From an uncultured Pirellulaceae bacterium (GTDB taxonomy: Bacteria > Planctomycetota > Planctomycetia > Pirellulales > Pirellulaceae): a stretch of DNA of 55,215 nucleotides. The notes below the pieces were generated by a model, which had not been told where the DNA came from, did not search any database, and saw nothing but the letters and a program-made list of their open reading frames with translations. The stretch covers positions 1-55,215 of the forward strand of contig CALLUY010000088.1 of NCBI GenBank assembly GCA_938010615.1, given 5' to 3'. The position numbers and the translations under genes are program-made. Positions 1 through 8,600 of this stretch are shown piece after piece. Position 1 is the stretch's first letter, and each line of letters starts with the position of its first letter.

Positions 1-137
1 GATGCGATTCCTGAAACGCAACTCGCCTGAAGAGAGCAATTCGCTCGACCATCGAACTGCAGAACCGATTGACACAGCCAATCGACTTGCGATTTGATCG
101 CTTCGTGCAGTTTTGCAGATGCCGGCGCGTACCTTCA

Positions 138-522
138 GCGCTGACGCTCCCGAAACGCTTTGAAAGTTTTCAGATTTTGACGCCAATGGCAACATCACGG
201 AGGCCCTCGCGTTAAAAGGTGATCTGCCAACGGCTTGCGCCACACGAGACCTCCACGCTCGTTGGAGGCGACGGACGTTCCGCTGTCACCGACGGCGATG
301 GAGCTCGGGCCTTTCGAAGTTGATTCATCGAAGGATGATCTTGACCCTGAGCTTGCAAATCATGGTTCATCTGCTTCACATGGTCAGGTGTGAATCTTGC
401 GGCGGTCGATTGATTCCGCATAAAGAAATCCCCAAGCCAAGTTGGGCTTGCGTCATGGCGTCGCCTTACCGCCCAAACTGGTACTGACGATTCTGACGCT
501 GGAACTTCTCTATCAACTCAGC
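138..522. repeat. 385-bp direct repeat, copy 1
   Basis: This stretch recurs at 673-1056 in the same orientation, with scattered substitutions and one-base indels. Shared landmarks are GCGCTGACGCT at the left end, CCTCCACGCTCGTTGGAGGC in the middle and CTCTATCAACTCAGC at the right end. No intact gene spans it. Short minus-strand reading frames in the two copies look alike only because the DNA is duplicated. Read on the plus strand with frameshifts, the left part resembles an EF-hand loop (D-F-D-A-N-G-N-I-T-E), so it may be decayed coding DNA. Confidence 0.85.
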
Positions 523-672
523 CGGGTGCCATGTTTACGCGGGCGTGGTGGCTGTCTTAAGTCTGCCATCCCAAGCATGCTCACGCCGCTCTGACCATGG
601 CCTCATCTAACGCGTAAGCATGCCGTTACCGAGTAGGGCACTTGGCTTGAAAGGCGTGAGGCATGGCACCCG
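523..672. repeat. Element with inverted ends between the two direct repeats
   Basis: The block begins CGGGTGCCATG (523-533) and ends CATGGCACCCGG (661-672), so its termini are inverted repeats of about 11 bp. Inside are further short GCATGC- and CACGCC-type motifs (CAAGCATGCTCACGCC near 572-587 and GCGTAAGCATGCC near 612-624). It has no coding capacity that I can support. The arrangement resembles a REP/MITE-like palindromic element sitting exactly between two copies of a longer duplication. Confidence 0.6.
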
Positions 673-1056
673 GCGCTGACGCTGCTGAAACGCTTTGAAA
701 GTTTTCAGACTTTGACACCAACGGCAACATCCCGGAGGCCCTCGCGTTAAGAAGTGATCTGCCAAAGGCTTGCGCCAAACGAGACCTCCACGCTCGTTGG
801 AGGCGACGGACGTTCCGCTGTCACCGACGGCGATGTAGTGCGGGCCTTTCGAAGTTGATTCATCGAAGGATGATCTTGACCCTGAGCTTGCAAATCAGGC
901 TTCATTTGCTTCACATGGTCAGTGTGAATCTTGCGGCGGTCGATTGATTCCGCATAAAGAAATCCCCAAGCCAAGTTGGGCTTGCGTCATGGAGTCGCCT
1001 TACCGCCCAAGTTGGTACTGACGATTCTGACGCTGGAAGTTCTCTATCAACTCAGC
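673..1056. repeat. 385-bp direct repeat, copy 2
   Basis: This is the second copy of the repeat at 138-522, offset by about 534 bp. Both copies hold the same internal hairpin CCTCCACGCTCGTTGGAGG. The repeat stops at CTCAGC; the sequence beyond (CTAAAATGG) differs from that after copy 1, which defines the boundary. No intact coding region is supported. Confidence 0.85.
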
Positions 1057-1195
1057 TAAAATGGAGCGGTAACAAGTCGCACTGGCGACAAAGTTCAACG
1101 CACGATCTATCGGCGCGTAGTAAACCAAATCAAAATTGCCATGCCATAACCAAGCACCGATAGATGGCAATTCGTTATGTCGCTTAGCCAATCTC

Positions 1196-1723
1196 ATGTC
1201 CGACTGGATTGAATCTCAACTTAATGCCTTTCAAAGTTTGCGCGATTCCAGCTTGGATGAATGGCAAGTCGTGGAAATGGCGTTGAATGAGGCTGCGACG
1301 CCTGAAGCTCTGGTTTGGTACGACAGCTCGGTACCAATGCTTCAGTTGCTGACGCTGTTCGTCCATGTGGATAGTCAGTGGAAGCGAATATCCACCTATC
1401 AAGACGATGATGAGTTCGGATTGTCAATCGATCCTATAGTGGCGATTCCCGAAGACTCGCGACGATGGCCCGATCAGAATGGCGAACCCTCTATTTTCCG
1501 CTGGCGGGTTGCAGACGAATTACCCACTGGCCAGCTTTCGCACGTTGTGGTTAAACAAAATGAACGTGGCAACATCGCAACAGTTGAATTTCGAATTCAA
1601 GATCGCTTGATACAATTGTCGGCAGGAGAAGTGTATGAAAATAACAACAACACGTTTGACGTGATGTTCATGGACGAAAGCGTTCTGGTTCAAGTCGATG
1701 GCCGTTCCCCAATCGCGGGATAA
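1196..1723 (+). CDS. Hypothetical protein, about 175 aa
   Basis: I do not recognise this protein. The reading frame opens at 1136, but the ATG at 1196 (protein start MSDWIESQL) gives a more natural soluble N-terminus, because the upstream part reads like non-coding sequence. The product is acidic, has no signal peptide or membrane segment, and ends VQVDGRSPIAG. A mix of Trp-rich and acidic stretches suggests a small globular protein. It lies alone between the duplicated repeat and an orphan group II intron end, so it belongs to the accessory part of the window. The coding call rests only on an open frame of 176 codons. Confidence 0.55.
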   Translation: MSDWIESQLNAFQSLRDSSLDEWQVVEMALNEAATPEALVWYDSSVPMLQLLTLFVHVDSQWKRISTYQDDDEFGLSIDPIVAIPEDSRRWPDQNGEPSIFRWRVADELPTGQLSHVVVKQNERGNIATVEFRIQDRLIQLSAGEVYENNNNTFDVMFMDESVLVQVDGRSPIAG

Positions 1724-1736
1724 CAAAACGAATCAG

Positions 1737-1803
1737 GATAGGGACCGCATTGCTGCGGACCCCTCCTACACCACCGGACATGCGGGTCCGCATCCGGCGG
1801 TTC
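1737..1803 (-). mobile_element. Orphan 3' end of a group II intron (domains V and VI)
   Basis: Read on the minus strand, 1803-1770 is a 34-nt hairpin (GAACCGCCGGATGCGG, then ACCCGCATGTCCGGTGGT). It has a nine-pair outer stem, an inner GCGG/CCGC stem, and the length and shape of group II intron domain V. It is followed by a GTAGGAGG linker and a second hairpin (GGGTCCGCA-GCAA-TGCGGTCCC, 1759-1741) ending CCCTATC, as domain VI and the intron 3' end do. No reverse transcriptase C-terminus or domains I-IV are found upstream on this strand, so only the tail survives. Covariance-model scoring was not possible; the call rests on layout and on remembered intron tails. Confidence 0.65.
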
Positions 1804-1867
1804 GTCGCAAGAGTGCAAACGATTCCCAATAACTCTCAAGATTAAACAGGCCCAGATCTACGTCGAT

Positions 1868-1910
1868 TTGGCTAAATTCCATCGAATGGCTATAATGTCG
1901 GAGTGAGGAG
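1868..1910 (+). promoter_or_regulatory. Promoter and ribosome binding site of the toxin-antitoxin pair
   Basis: A perfect -10 box TATAAT lies at 1891-1896. A weak -35 (TTGGCT, 1868-1873) is exactly 17 bp upstream. A good Shine-Dalgarno GAGGAG (1905-1910) lies six bases before the ATG at 1917. Such a short leader fits a self-contained toxin-antitoxin transcription unit. Confidence 0.5.
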
Positions 1911-1916
1911 ACACTT

Positions 1917-2129
1917 ATGAATATTCCAATCGACCAAATGACAGTTAACGAAAAACTTGAAGCCATATCGCTTATCTGGGACAGTCTTGGCGATACCCCA
2001 GACCAGATACCTGCTCCTGATTGGCAGCGATCGGAATTAGAGCGACGCAGCAATCGTCTCGATTCTAGCGAGTCAACTGTTTCTGATTGGGACGATGCCG
2101 AGAAACGCTTCGACCAACTCGGAAAATGA
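1917..2129 (+). CDS. Antitoxin, putative addiction module component (RelB-like)
   Basis: This 70-residue acidic protein matches the layout of the TIGR02574-type addiction module component. The N-terminal helix carries M-T-V-N-E-K-L-E-A-I and L-I-W-D-S-L, followed by a D-W-x-x-x-E-L-x-R-R segment and a C-terminal S-x-S-D-W-D-D-A-E-K-R stretch. In the family the protein binds and neutralises a RelE/ParE toxin and represses the operon. The stop codon overlaps the toxin start (ATGA at 2126-2129), indicating translational coupling. A good Shine-Dalgarno supports the start. The assignment rests on sequence pattern and on the partner gene. Confidence 0.85.
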   Translation: MNIPIDQMTVNEKLEAISLIWDSLGDTPDQIPAPDWQRSELERRSNRLDSSESTVSDWDDAEKRFDQLGK

Positions 2130-2431
2130 AGGTACAGATCTCAGACGAGGCTGAACTGGATTTAGTGGATGGATTCTGGTTCTACGAAAATCAAGACGAG
2201 GGCCTCGGATCCACGTTTCGTAACTCTATGAAACGCGATATTCGTTCGCTAGAGATTCATGGTGGTTCGCATTCAGTGAAATACGGCTACCATCGAGTGG
2301 TTTGCGGAAAATTTCCCTTTTGCTTGTTTTACCGGCTCGAATCTGCATCACTACTTACTGTGATCGCAATCTTTCATCAGCGGCGCGGTGAGAAATGGAT
2401 AGCTAAACGGCTAGGCAAACGATCTGGATAA
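2126..2431 (+). CDS. Type II toxin of the RelE/ParE superfamily
   Basis: This is a basic protein of about 101 residues. The frame opens further upstream at 2087, but the ATG at 2126 overlaps the antitoxin stop by four bases (ATGA) and begins the family-typical M-K-V-Q-I-S-D-E-A-E-L-D. The C-terminal half has the ParE/RelE pattern: G-Y-H-R-V-V-C-G-K-F-P-F, then F-Y-R-L-E, then V-I-A-I-F-H-Q-R-R. Family members either poison gyrase (ParE) or cleave ribosome-bound mRNA (RelE); the sequence does not decide which. With the preceding gene it forms a complete, apparently intact module beside an intron remnant. Confidence 0.85.
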   Translation: MKVQISDEAELDLVDGFWFYENQDEGLGSTFRNSMKRDIRSLEIHGGSHSVKYGYHRVVCGKFPFCLFYRLESASLLTVIAIFHQRRGEKWIAKRLGKRSG

Positions 2432-2641
2432 CATCGATATTGGCCTTCTTGGTCAAGTAGTCCGCACTGGTTTCGCGATGAAAATCTATCCGTTTTTTCG
2501 CTTTGGTATTTCGCGAATAAACGATCTCCCTTTGGCTTGAACTTTCTGTCTCCCTTCCGCTTCAGAGATGGACCGTTTGGGTTCTTTCTGATCTCCCGTG
2601 AAAACGACAGTGTTGGTCTGCATGAATCATTGTGACGGCCT

Positions 2642-3364
2642 TCAGTCAGAAGGCATTTTCCTCAACCCCTTTAAGCACATCACAACCTTTGGCGAAGCGA
2701 ACTTGTAATCCGGCGCGCCATGTTTTTCAAACGCTTCTTTCACTTCCGGACGCCTGACATCGGCTTCTGAGTAGCAGTTGTTAAACGACTTACTGGAGAA
2801 AACATCTGCGAACTGATCAAATGATTCGTATTGCGACAATCCGTGGTACGTGACCTGCGCGGCGGATTCAAAAAACGGAACCGCAAGTTCCTGTAACGCC
2901 TTCTGTGCGGCCGCTCGTTCTTCGACTTCTGGATGAAACAGATCCATTACGTCCATCAGTGGACACGACATCGGTTCGATCACATAAAGGAATCCACCGG
3001 GCTTAACCGCGCGTCTGATTTCGGCAAAGACGTTCGGATAGACTTCCACCGGGACGTGGTGCAACGAATACGCGAAAAAGACACCATCAATGGAATTGTC
3101 ATCGACAGGAAGTGCCTCTGCACCAGTCTCGACAAATTCGATCCCAGTCAATGGTTCATCAGTCCGGTTGATCGCCTGCCGGTTGAGTTCCGCCTGAACG
3201 GGATCAGGATCGATTGCCACCACACAAGCCCCACGCTCCGTCAGTGTCTGCGTGAAACCCATTTTCCCGCAGCCTGCATCGAGAACGTAGGCTCCGCTGA
3301 GCGAAAGGAAAGAATCGATTACGTCTGCGTTGGTGGTAAAGCCAAGATCTTTGATTGTGCTCAA
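2642..3364 (-). CDS. Class I SAM-dependent methyltransferase
   Basis: This 240-residue protein has the Rossmann methyltransferase motifs. The SAM-binding loop V-L-D-A-G-C-G is at residues 27-33, an acidic strand end A-I-D-P-D follows near residue 51, E-T-G-A-E-A-L-P-V-D lies near residue 80, and motif IV-like F-F-A-Y-S-L-H-H-V-P is at about residue 95. A proline-glycine strand (K-P-G-G-F-L-Y-V-I-E-P) completes the Methyltransf_11 core. The C-terminal 90 residues probably form a substrate lid. The substrate cannot be inferred. It is a single minus-strand gene followed by a noncoding gap towards the toxin-antitoxin pair. Confidence 0.85.
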   Translation of the reverse strand: MSTIKDLGFTTNADVIDSFLSLSGAYVLDAGCGKMGFTQTLTERGACVVAIDPDPVQAELNRQAINRTDEPLTGIEFVETGAEALPVDDNSIDGVFFAYSLHHVPVEVYPNVFAEIRRAVKPGGFLYVIEPMSCPLMDVMDLFHPEVEERAAAQKALQELAVPFFESAAQVTYHGLSQYESFDQFADVFSSKSFNNCYSEADVRRPEVKEAFEKHGAPDYKFASPKVVMCLKGLRKMPSD

Positions 3365-3712
3365 GTTCAGTTTTCCTATCCGCGTTCTCCTGGCCTTCTG
3401 TCTTCTTCTTCAGCCGCTGGTTGTTCAACTATCATATCACTGCGCTGACGAATGTTGTCACAGGCGAAAGTGAGCCTCTCGATCTGGCGAGCGTGAAGGA
3501 TGTTTTCGAAATCTGGTCTGGCCTGATGAAACGCGAATCCCGGCGATCGCGTCGAGCAGCAAAGGAGAGTACTGGGTTTGAAACCCCAGAAATCGCCCGA
3601 ACACATAAAGGCGACTAATCAGTCACCGCCAGTACTGACTTGAACTGTTGAAGCACAAACTGCCTCGGCGTGTCGGACCGGGGCGAGCTTAGTTAGCGCT
3701 ATAAATTCTGCC

Positions 3713-3923
3713 AGCCCGGAGGGCGAAAGATCTCTGCCGGTGGCGTCAGCCACCGGAATCATGGCAAAATGTCTCAAAGCCCAGAGGGCGACACATCCGG
3801 CATTAAAAAGGAGAGCTGACCGCCAAGGCATCTTCCATCTATGTGTCGCCCTCTGGGCTTGAGTATCAACAGCCAATGTCCGGTGGCTGACGCCACCGGC
3901 AATGATGTACCGCCCTCCGGGCT
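3713..3923. repeat. Large nested palindromic element
   Basis: The left arm (3713-3796) and right arm (3841-3923) are inverted copies. AGCCCGGAGGGC pairs with CCCTCCGGGCT, GCCGGTGGCGTCAGCCACCGG pairs with CCGGTGGCTGACGCCACCGGC, and AGCCCAGAGGGCGACACAT pairs with ATGTGTCGCCCTCTGGGCT. The smaller GGTGGC...GCCACC units are themselves palindromic. The 704-bp gap between the methyltransferase and DUF4254 genes (3365-4068) contains this element and otherwise nothing I can support; the minus-strand open frame at 3619-3876 is produced by the repeat. Confidence 0.85.
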
Positions 3924-4068
3924 AATCGACAATGTCAACAACCGCTTCGGTCACATCGACCGCCTCGCCAACTTTAAGATGGCTTCGAATGAAGTCGCCT
4001 GTCTCAGATGATCCCGCCAATCTATCCTGCTTTGTGAGTGAATCAATCGAAGGTTGCAGATCCATTCT

Positions 4069-4674
4069 CTACGCAGCCTGCTTTTGCTTCGTCGCGTACA
4101 AGTAAGGATTCAAGCTTGGGTCGTTGTACATCTTCATTTGGCGATACGTCCGATGACGTTTGCGACCTGCGAAGATGTCGTCGAGCAATTCCTGCAGCGA
4201 GTTGCTGAGTTCGTCTTGCTGCAGACGGCAGAGTGCGATCTTTTGGTTGACTGAATCCATGTGTGACTGGTCCACGTCGTCGCGATCAAGCTGTTCGACC
4301 ATGTGATAGATTCGTAGCGAAAGAATCGACAGTCGATCGATGACGCTGCCAGGCGTTTCGGTGTTAAGCCGCGCTCCGTCTTGAACGACGACCGCTTTTG
4401 AATCGACCAGCTCGGTTAGAAAGTCGTCGACTTTTTCGATCCAGTCGTTCCGGTTCTGATTGAAGCCGTCGATGGCTCGTTTGACTTCCGCGATCTTCTC
4501 ATCCGTCACGTCGCGACTGCGAGCGATGTCTTCTTGGTGCCACAACTGGTAATTGAATTGGTGCTGCGTACAAACCGCTTCTTGCAACCCTGTGTAGGGA
4601 TTGTCGATCGGCTCTTCGTGCCAGCGGGCAACGGTGTCGACGTGAAGCTTAACGATGTCCTGAACGTTGATCAT
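4069..4674 (-). CDS. DUF4254 family protein
   Basis: This is a soluble, mostly helical protein of 201 residues. It contains the DUF4254 features: an early W-H-x-E segment (R-W-H-E-E-P), L-W-H-Q-E-D-I-A-R near residue 45, N-Q-N-R-N-D-W-I-E-K, and a D-R-L-S-I-L-S-L-R-I-Y-H-M block near residue 115. A predicted helical stretch, L-Q-Q-D-E-L-S-N-S-L-Q-E-L-L-D-D-I, precedes a basic tail with Y-N-D-P-S-L-N-P-Y. The family has no known enzymatic role; members often lie near glycosyltransferases, which is not the case here. It is transcribed divergently from the DUF1501 gene. Confidence 0.8.
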   Translation of the reverse strand: MINVQDIVKLHVDTVARWHEEPIDNPYTGLQEAVCTQHQFNYQLWHQEDIARSRDVTDEKIAEVKRAIDGFNQNRNDWIEKVDDFLTELVDSKAVVVQDGARLNTETPGSVIDRLSILSLRIYHMVEQLDRDDVDQSHMDSVNQKIALCRLQQDELSNSLQELLDDIFAGRKRHRTYRQMKMYNDPSLNPYLYATKQKQAA

Positions 4675-4849
4675 TTCTCATCCGTGAAATATGGCCTTAC
4701 GATTGCTGATTGCTGAGCCGAGTATCCACAATTCGATCGCTACCAAGAACATCAATCCGGGTTCAATTGGGAGCACTCTTCGCAAATCGCCGTAATTCTC
4801 ATCAACACTGCCAACACGCCCGCCTTAAGGGTTGCCATTACCGCATTGA

Positions 4850-4878
4850 TTGACACGTTGGACAGTTCGGCGTAGTCT
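4850..4878 (+). promoter_or_regulatory. Candidate sigma-70 promoter of the DUF1501 cluster
   Basis: A perfect -35 TTGACA (4850-4855) is followed after exactly 17 bases by a poor -10, TAGTCT (4873-4878). It lies 35 bases before the preferred ATG at 4913. This argues against the upstream TTG at 4850 as the translation start, since that codon is part of the -35 box. Confidence 0.4.
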
Positions 4879-4912
4879 ACAGAGCTCGTTGCAACCATTT
4901 CCAGGAGCCACG

Positions 4913-6244
<1,332 letters not shown>

Positions 6245-6248
6245 CCTC

Positions 6249-8600
6249 ATGCCTATTCAAAAACACTCTATCGCGTTGGCGATTTTGCTTTGCTGCGTCG
6301 TTTCGTTCAACGGCCTAGCCTCCGCCGGCACCAGCGCACCGGGAACACCGGTTCTGACTCAGATCGTTCCTCGCGGCATGCAGCGCGGCACCGAGAAGAC
6401 GATCACTTTCGTCGGCGTCCGACTTTTCGATGCCGAAGAAGTTCTCTTTTATGACGAAGGTTTCGAAGTCAAAAAGATCGAACAGGTGGATGCGAATAAC
6501 GTCAAGGTCACCGTCTCCTGTTCGGAATCCTGTCGCATCGGAGAACACGTGGCTCAGCTTCGCACAGCCAGCGGCGTCTCCGATTATCGCAACTTCTTTG
6601 TCGGCGCATTGCCCGAAGTTGACGAAACTGAACCCAATTCTGAGTTCACAACACCGCAAAAAATTGAACTTGGATCGACCATCAATGGCGTCATCCTCAA
6701 CGAAGACGTGGACTGGTATCAGATCGAGGCCACCAAAGGCCAACGCATTTCGGTCGAAATCGAAGCCATTCGACTTGGTTTCATGTTTGATCCTTACATT
6801 GAGATCCGCGACGCCGCAGGCAACGAGCTAATGAAGTGTGATGACTGTCCGCTCACGAAACAGGACGGCCACTTTTCAATCCATGCTCCTGCGGATGGAA
6901 ATTACATCGTCATGGTTCGTGATACTTCTTACGGAGGCAATCCCAACTGCCGCTACCGTTTGCACGTCGGCGATTTCCCAAGACCGGCTTTGGTGTTCCC
7001 CGCTGGAGGCAAGTTCGGCGAAACGAAGGAAGTGACTTTTTTAGGCGATCCCGCCGGACCGATGACTCAATCGATTTCGCTTCCATCAGCCGAAGGATTT
7101 CGCAACGGACTGTTTTGCAAAGATGACAAGGGCGTTTCGCCGTCACCCCTTCCGTTCTTGATGTCGAATCTCGAAAGCGAGGAGGAAGTCGAGCCCAACA
7201 ACGGCTTCCTCAAGCAATCTGCTTTGTCACTGCCAATCGCGATCGATGGTCGAATCGGCGAAGGCGACGACACGGACTTTCATCGCATCACAGCGAAGAA
7301 AGGTGAGACTTGGATTGTCGACTGCAACGCGAGACGAATCGGTTCGCCGCTCGATCCGGTGATGAACATCTTCTATGCGAAAGACAAAAAGCACATCATT
7401 GGCAATGATGACCTTGACCGAAAACCGGATGCTCAAATTCGATTCAAGGTTCCTGAAGACGGCGACTATTTTGTGCGAATCAAAGATCACCTCGGTCGCA
7501 GTGGCGACGACTATATCTACCGCTTGCAAATCGAAAAACCAAAACCAAACTTGACGGTCAACATTCGTCGCAACGATCGATTCACTCAACGGCGGCAACA
7601 GATTGCGATTCCAAAAGGAAACCGTTTTGGTTTGCTGATGGATGCCTCTAAGAAGAACTTCAGCGGCGAAATCAAATTGATTGCTGACTCGTTGCCAGCG
7701 GGCGTCACGATGGAATGCCGGCCAATGGTTGCCAATATGACGTTCATGCCTGTTGTGTTCACAGCGACTGAGGACGCCACGATTGGCGGCGGCCTTTTTG
7801 ACATCAACGCGACGCATGTCGATGACACCAAGAACATCAAAGGTGGCTATCGCTTGCGTGCCGACCTTGTTTTGGGACTGCCGAACAACACGCTCTACTA
7901 TCCATGCTTTGTCGACAAGGCGGCCGTGGCGGTTCTAGAGTCGGTTCCGTTCAAGTTAGAATTGATTCCGCCGAAGGCTCCGCTCGTTCGTGACGGTTCG
8001 ACGACCGTGAAAGTCAAAATCCATCGTGACGAAGGATTCGACCAGGACGTTCACCTTCAATTTCCGTTTCGTCCGCCCGGCGTTGGCACCAACTATCAAG
8101 TGAAAGTACCGAAAGACAAAAGCGAATTCGACTACCCGCTAAACGCAAACGCCAAAGCCCAAATCGGGAAGTGGCCAATCTATGTGTTGGGCGTGTCGAA
8201 CGTCAAAGGACAGGCTTGGGTTTCGACGCAACTTTCGGAACTTGAAATCGGCGAGCCGCGAGTCAAGATGCAAATGCCGATGACCAGTGTGACTCAAGGT
8301 GAGTCGGCCGAGATGACGTGTGCGATTGAGCAACTGATTCCATTCGAAGGTGAAGCAACGGCTGAGTTGCTTGGAGTTCCTCCCAACGTGAAAACGAATT
8401 CTCCTTTGAAGTTCAATGCGAAAACTGAATCGCTGACGTTCAAGTTTGAAACCAATGAGAAGTCACCGCCCGGAAAACACGGCCCTTTCATCCGAGTCAC
8501 GATTCCACATAACGGCTCGAAGATGGTTTCCAATGCGGCTCGCGGCCAGCTGAGAATCAATAAGCCTCGACCTGTGAAAAAGAAAGTGGCGGCGAAATGA
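6249..8600 (+). CDS. Secreted protein with two PPC (pre-peptidase C-terminal) domains
   Basis: This protein of about 783 residues begins with a Sec signal peptide (hydrophobic core A-L-A-I-L-L-C-C-V-V-S-F, cleavage near A-S-A-G). An immunoglobulin-like N-terminal part carries P-R-G-M-Q-R-G-T-E-K-T-I-T-F. Two PPC domains follow, each opened by an E-x-E-P-N-(S/N) motif (about residues 120-245 and 310-430) and each with a D-W-Y/D-F-H strand and a late D-G-x-Y motif. The C-terminal 300 residues look like further beta-sandwich modules. PPC domains help sort or fold secreted proteins. The start at 6249 follows the DUF1501 stop by four bases, and the end overlaps the next gene (ATGATGA), so these are co-translated. 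Confidence 0.9.
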   Translation: MPIQKHSIALAILLCCVVSFNGLASAGTSAPGTPVLTQIVPRGMQRGTEKTITFVGVRLFDAEEVLFYDEGFEVKKIEQVDANNVKVTVSCSESCRIGEHVAQLRTASGVSDYRNFFVGALPEVDETEPNSEFTTPQKIELGSTINGVILNEDVDWYQIEATKGQRISVEIEAIRLGFMFDPYIEIRDAAGNELMKCDDCPLTKQDGHFSIHAPADGNYIVMVRDTSYGGNPNCRYRLHVGDFPRPALVFPAGGKFGETKEVTFLGDPAGPMTQSISLPSAEGFRNGLFCKDDKGVSPSPLPFLMSNLESEEEVEPNNGFLKQSALSLPIAIDGRIGEGDDTDFHRITAKKGETWIVDCNARRIGSPLDPVMNIFYAKDKKHIIGNDDLDRKPDAQIRFKVPEDGDYFVRIKDHLGRSGDDYIYRLQIEKPKPNLTVNIRRNDRFTQRRQQIAIPKGNRFGLLMDASKKNFSGEIKLIADSLPAGVTMECRPMVANMTFMPVVFTATEDATIGGGLFDINATHVDDTKNIKGGYRLRADLVLGLPNNTLYYPCFVDKAAVAVLESVPFKLELIPPKAPLVRDGSTTVKVKIHRDEGFDQDVHLQFPFRPPGVGTNYQVKVPKDKSEFDYPLNANAKAQIGKWPIYVLGVSNVKGQAWVSTQLSELEIGEPRVKMQMPMTSVTQGESAEMTCAIEQLIPFEGEATAELLGVPPNVKTNSPLKFNAKTESLTFKFETNEKSPPGKHGPFIRVTIPHNGSKMVSNAARGQLRINKPRPVKKKVAAK

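Noticed and set aside
1000..1197. Minus-strand frame ending Q-R-Q-N-R-Q-Y-Q-L-G-R, similar ending near 482-522
   Set aside because: The likeness is explained by the duplicated DNA; the N-terminal half overlaps the start of another gene and no family is seen.
3619..3876. Open frame on the minus strand that could be read as an 85-residue protein
   Set aside because: It lies inside the nested palindrome and its residues are produced by the repeat sequence.
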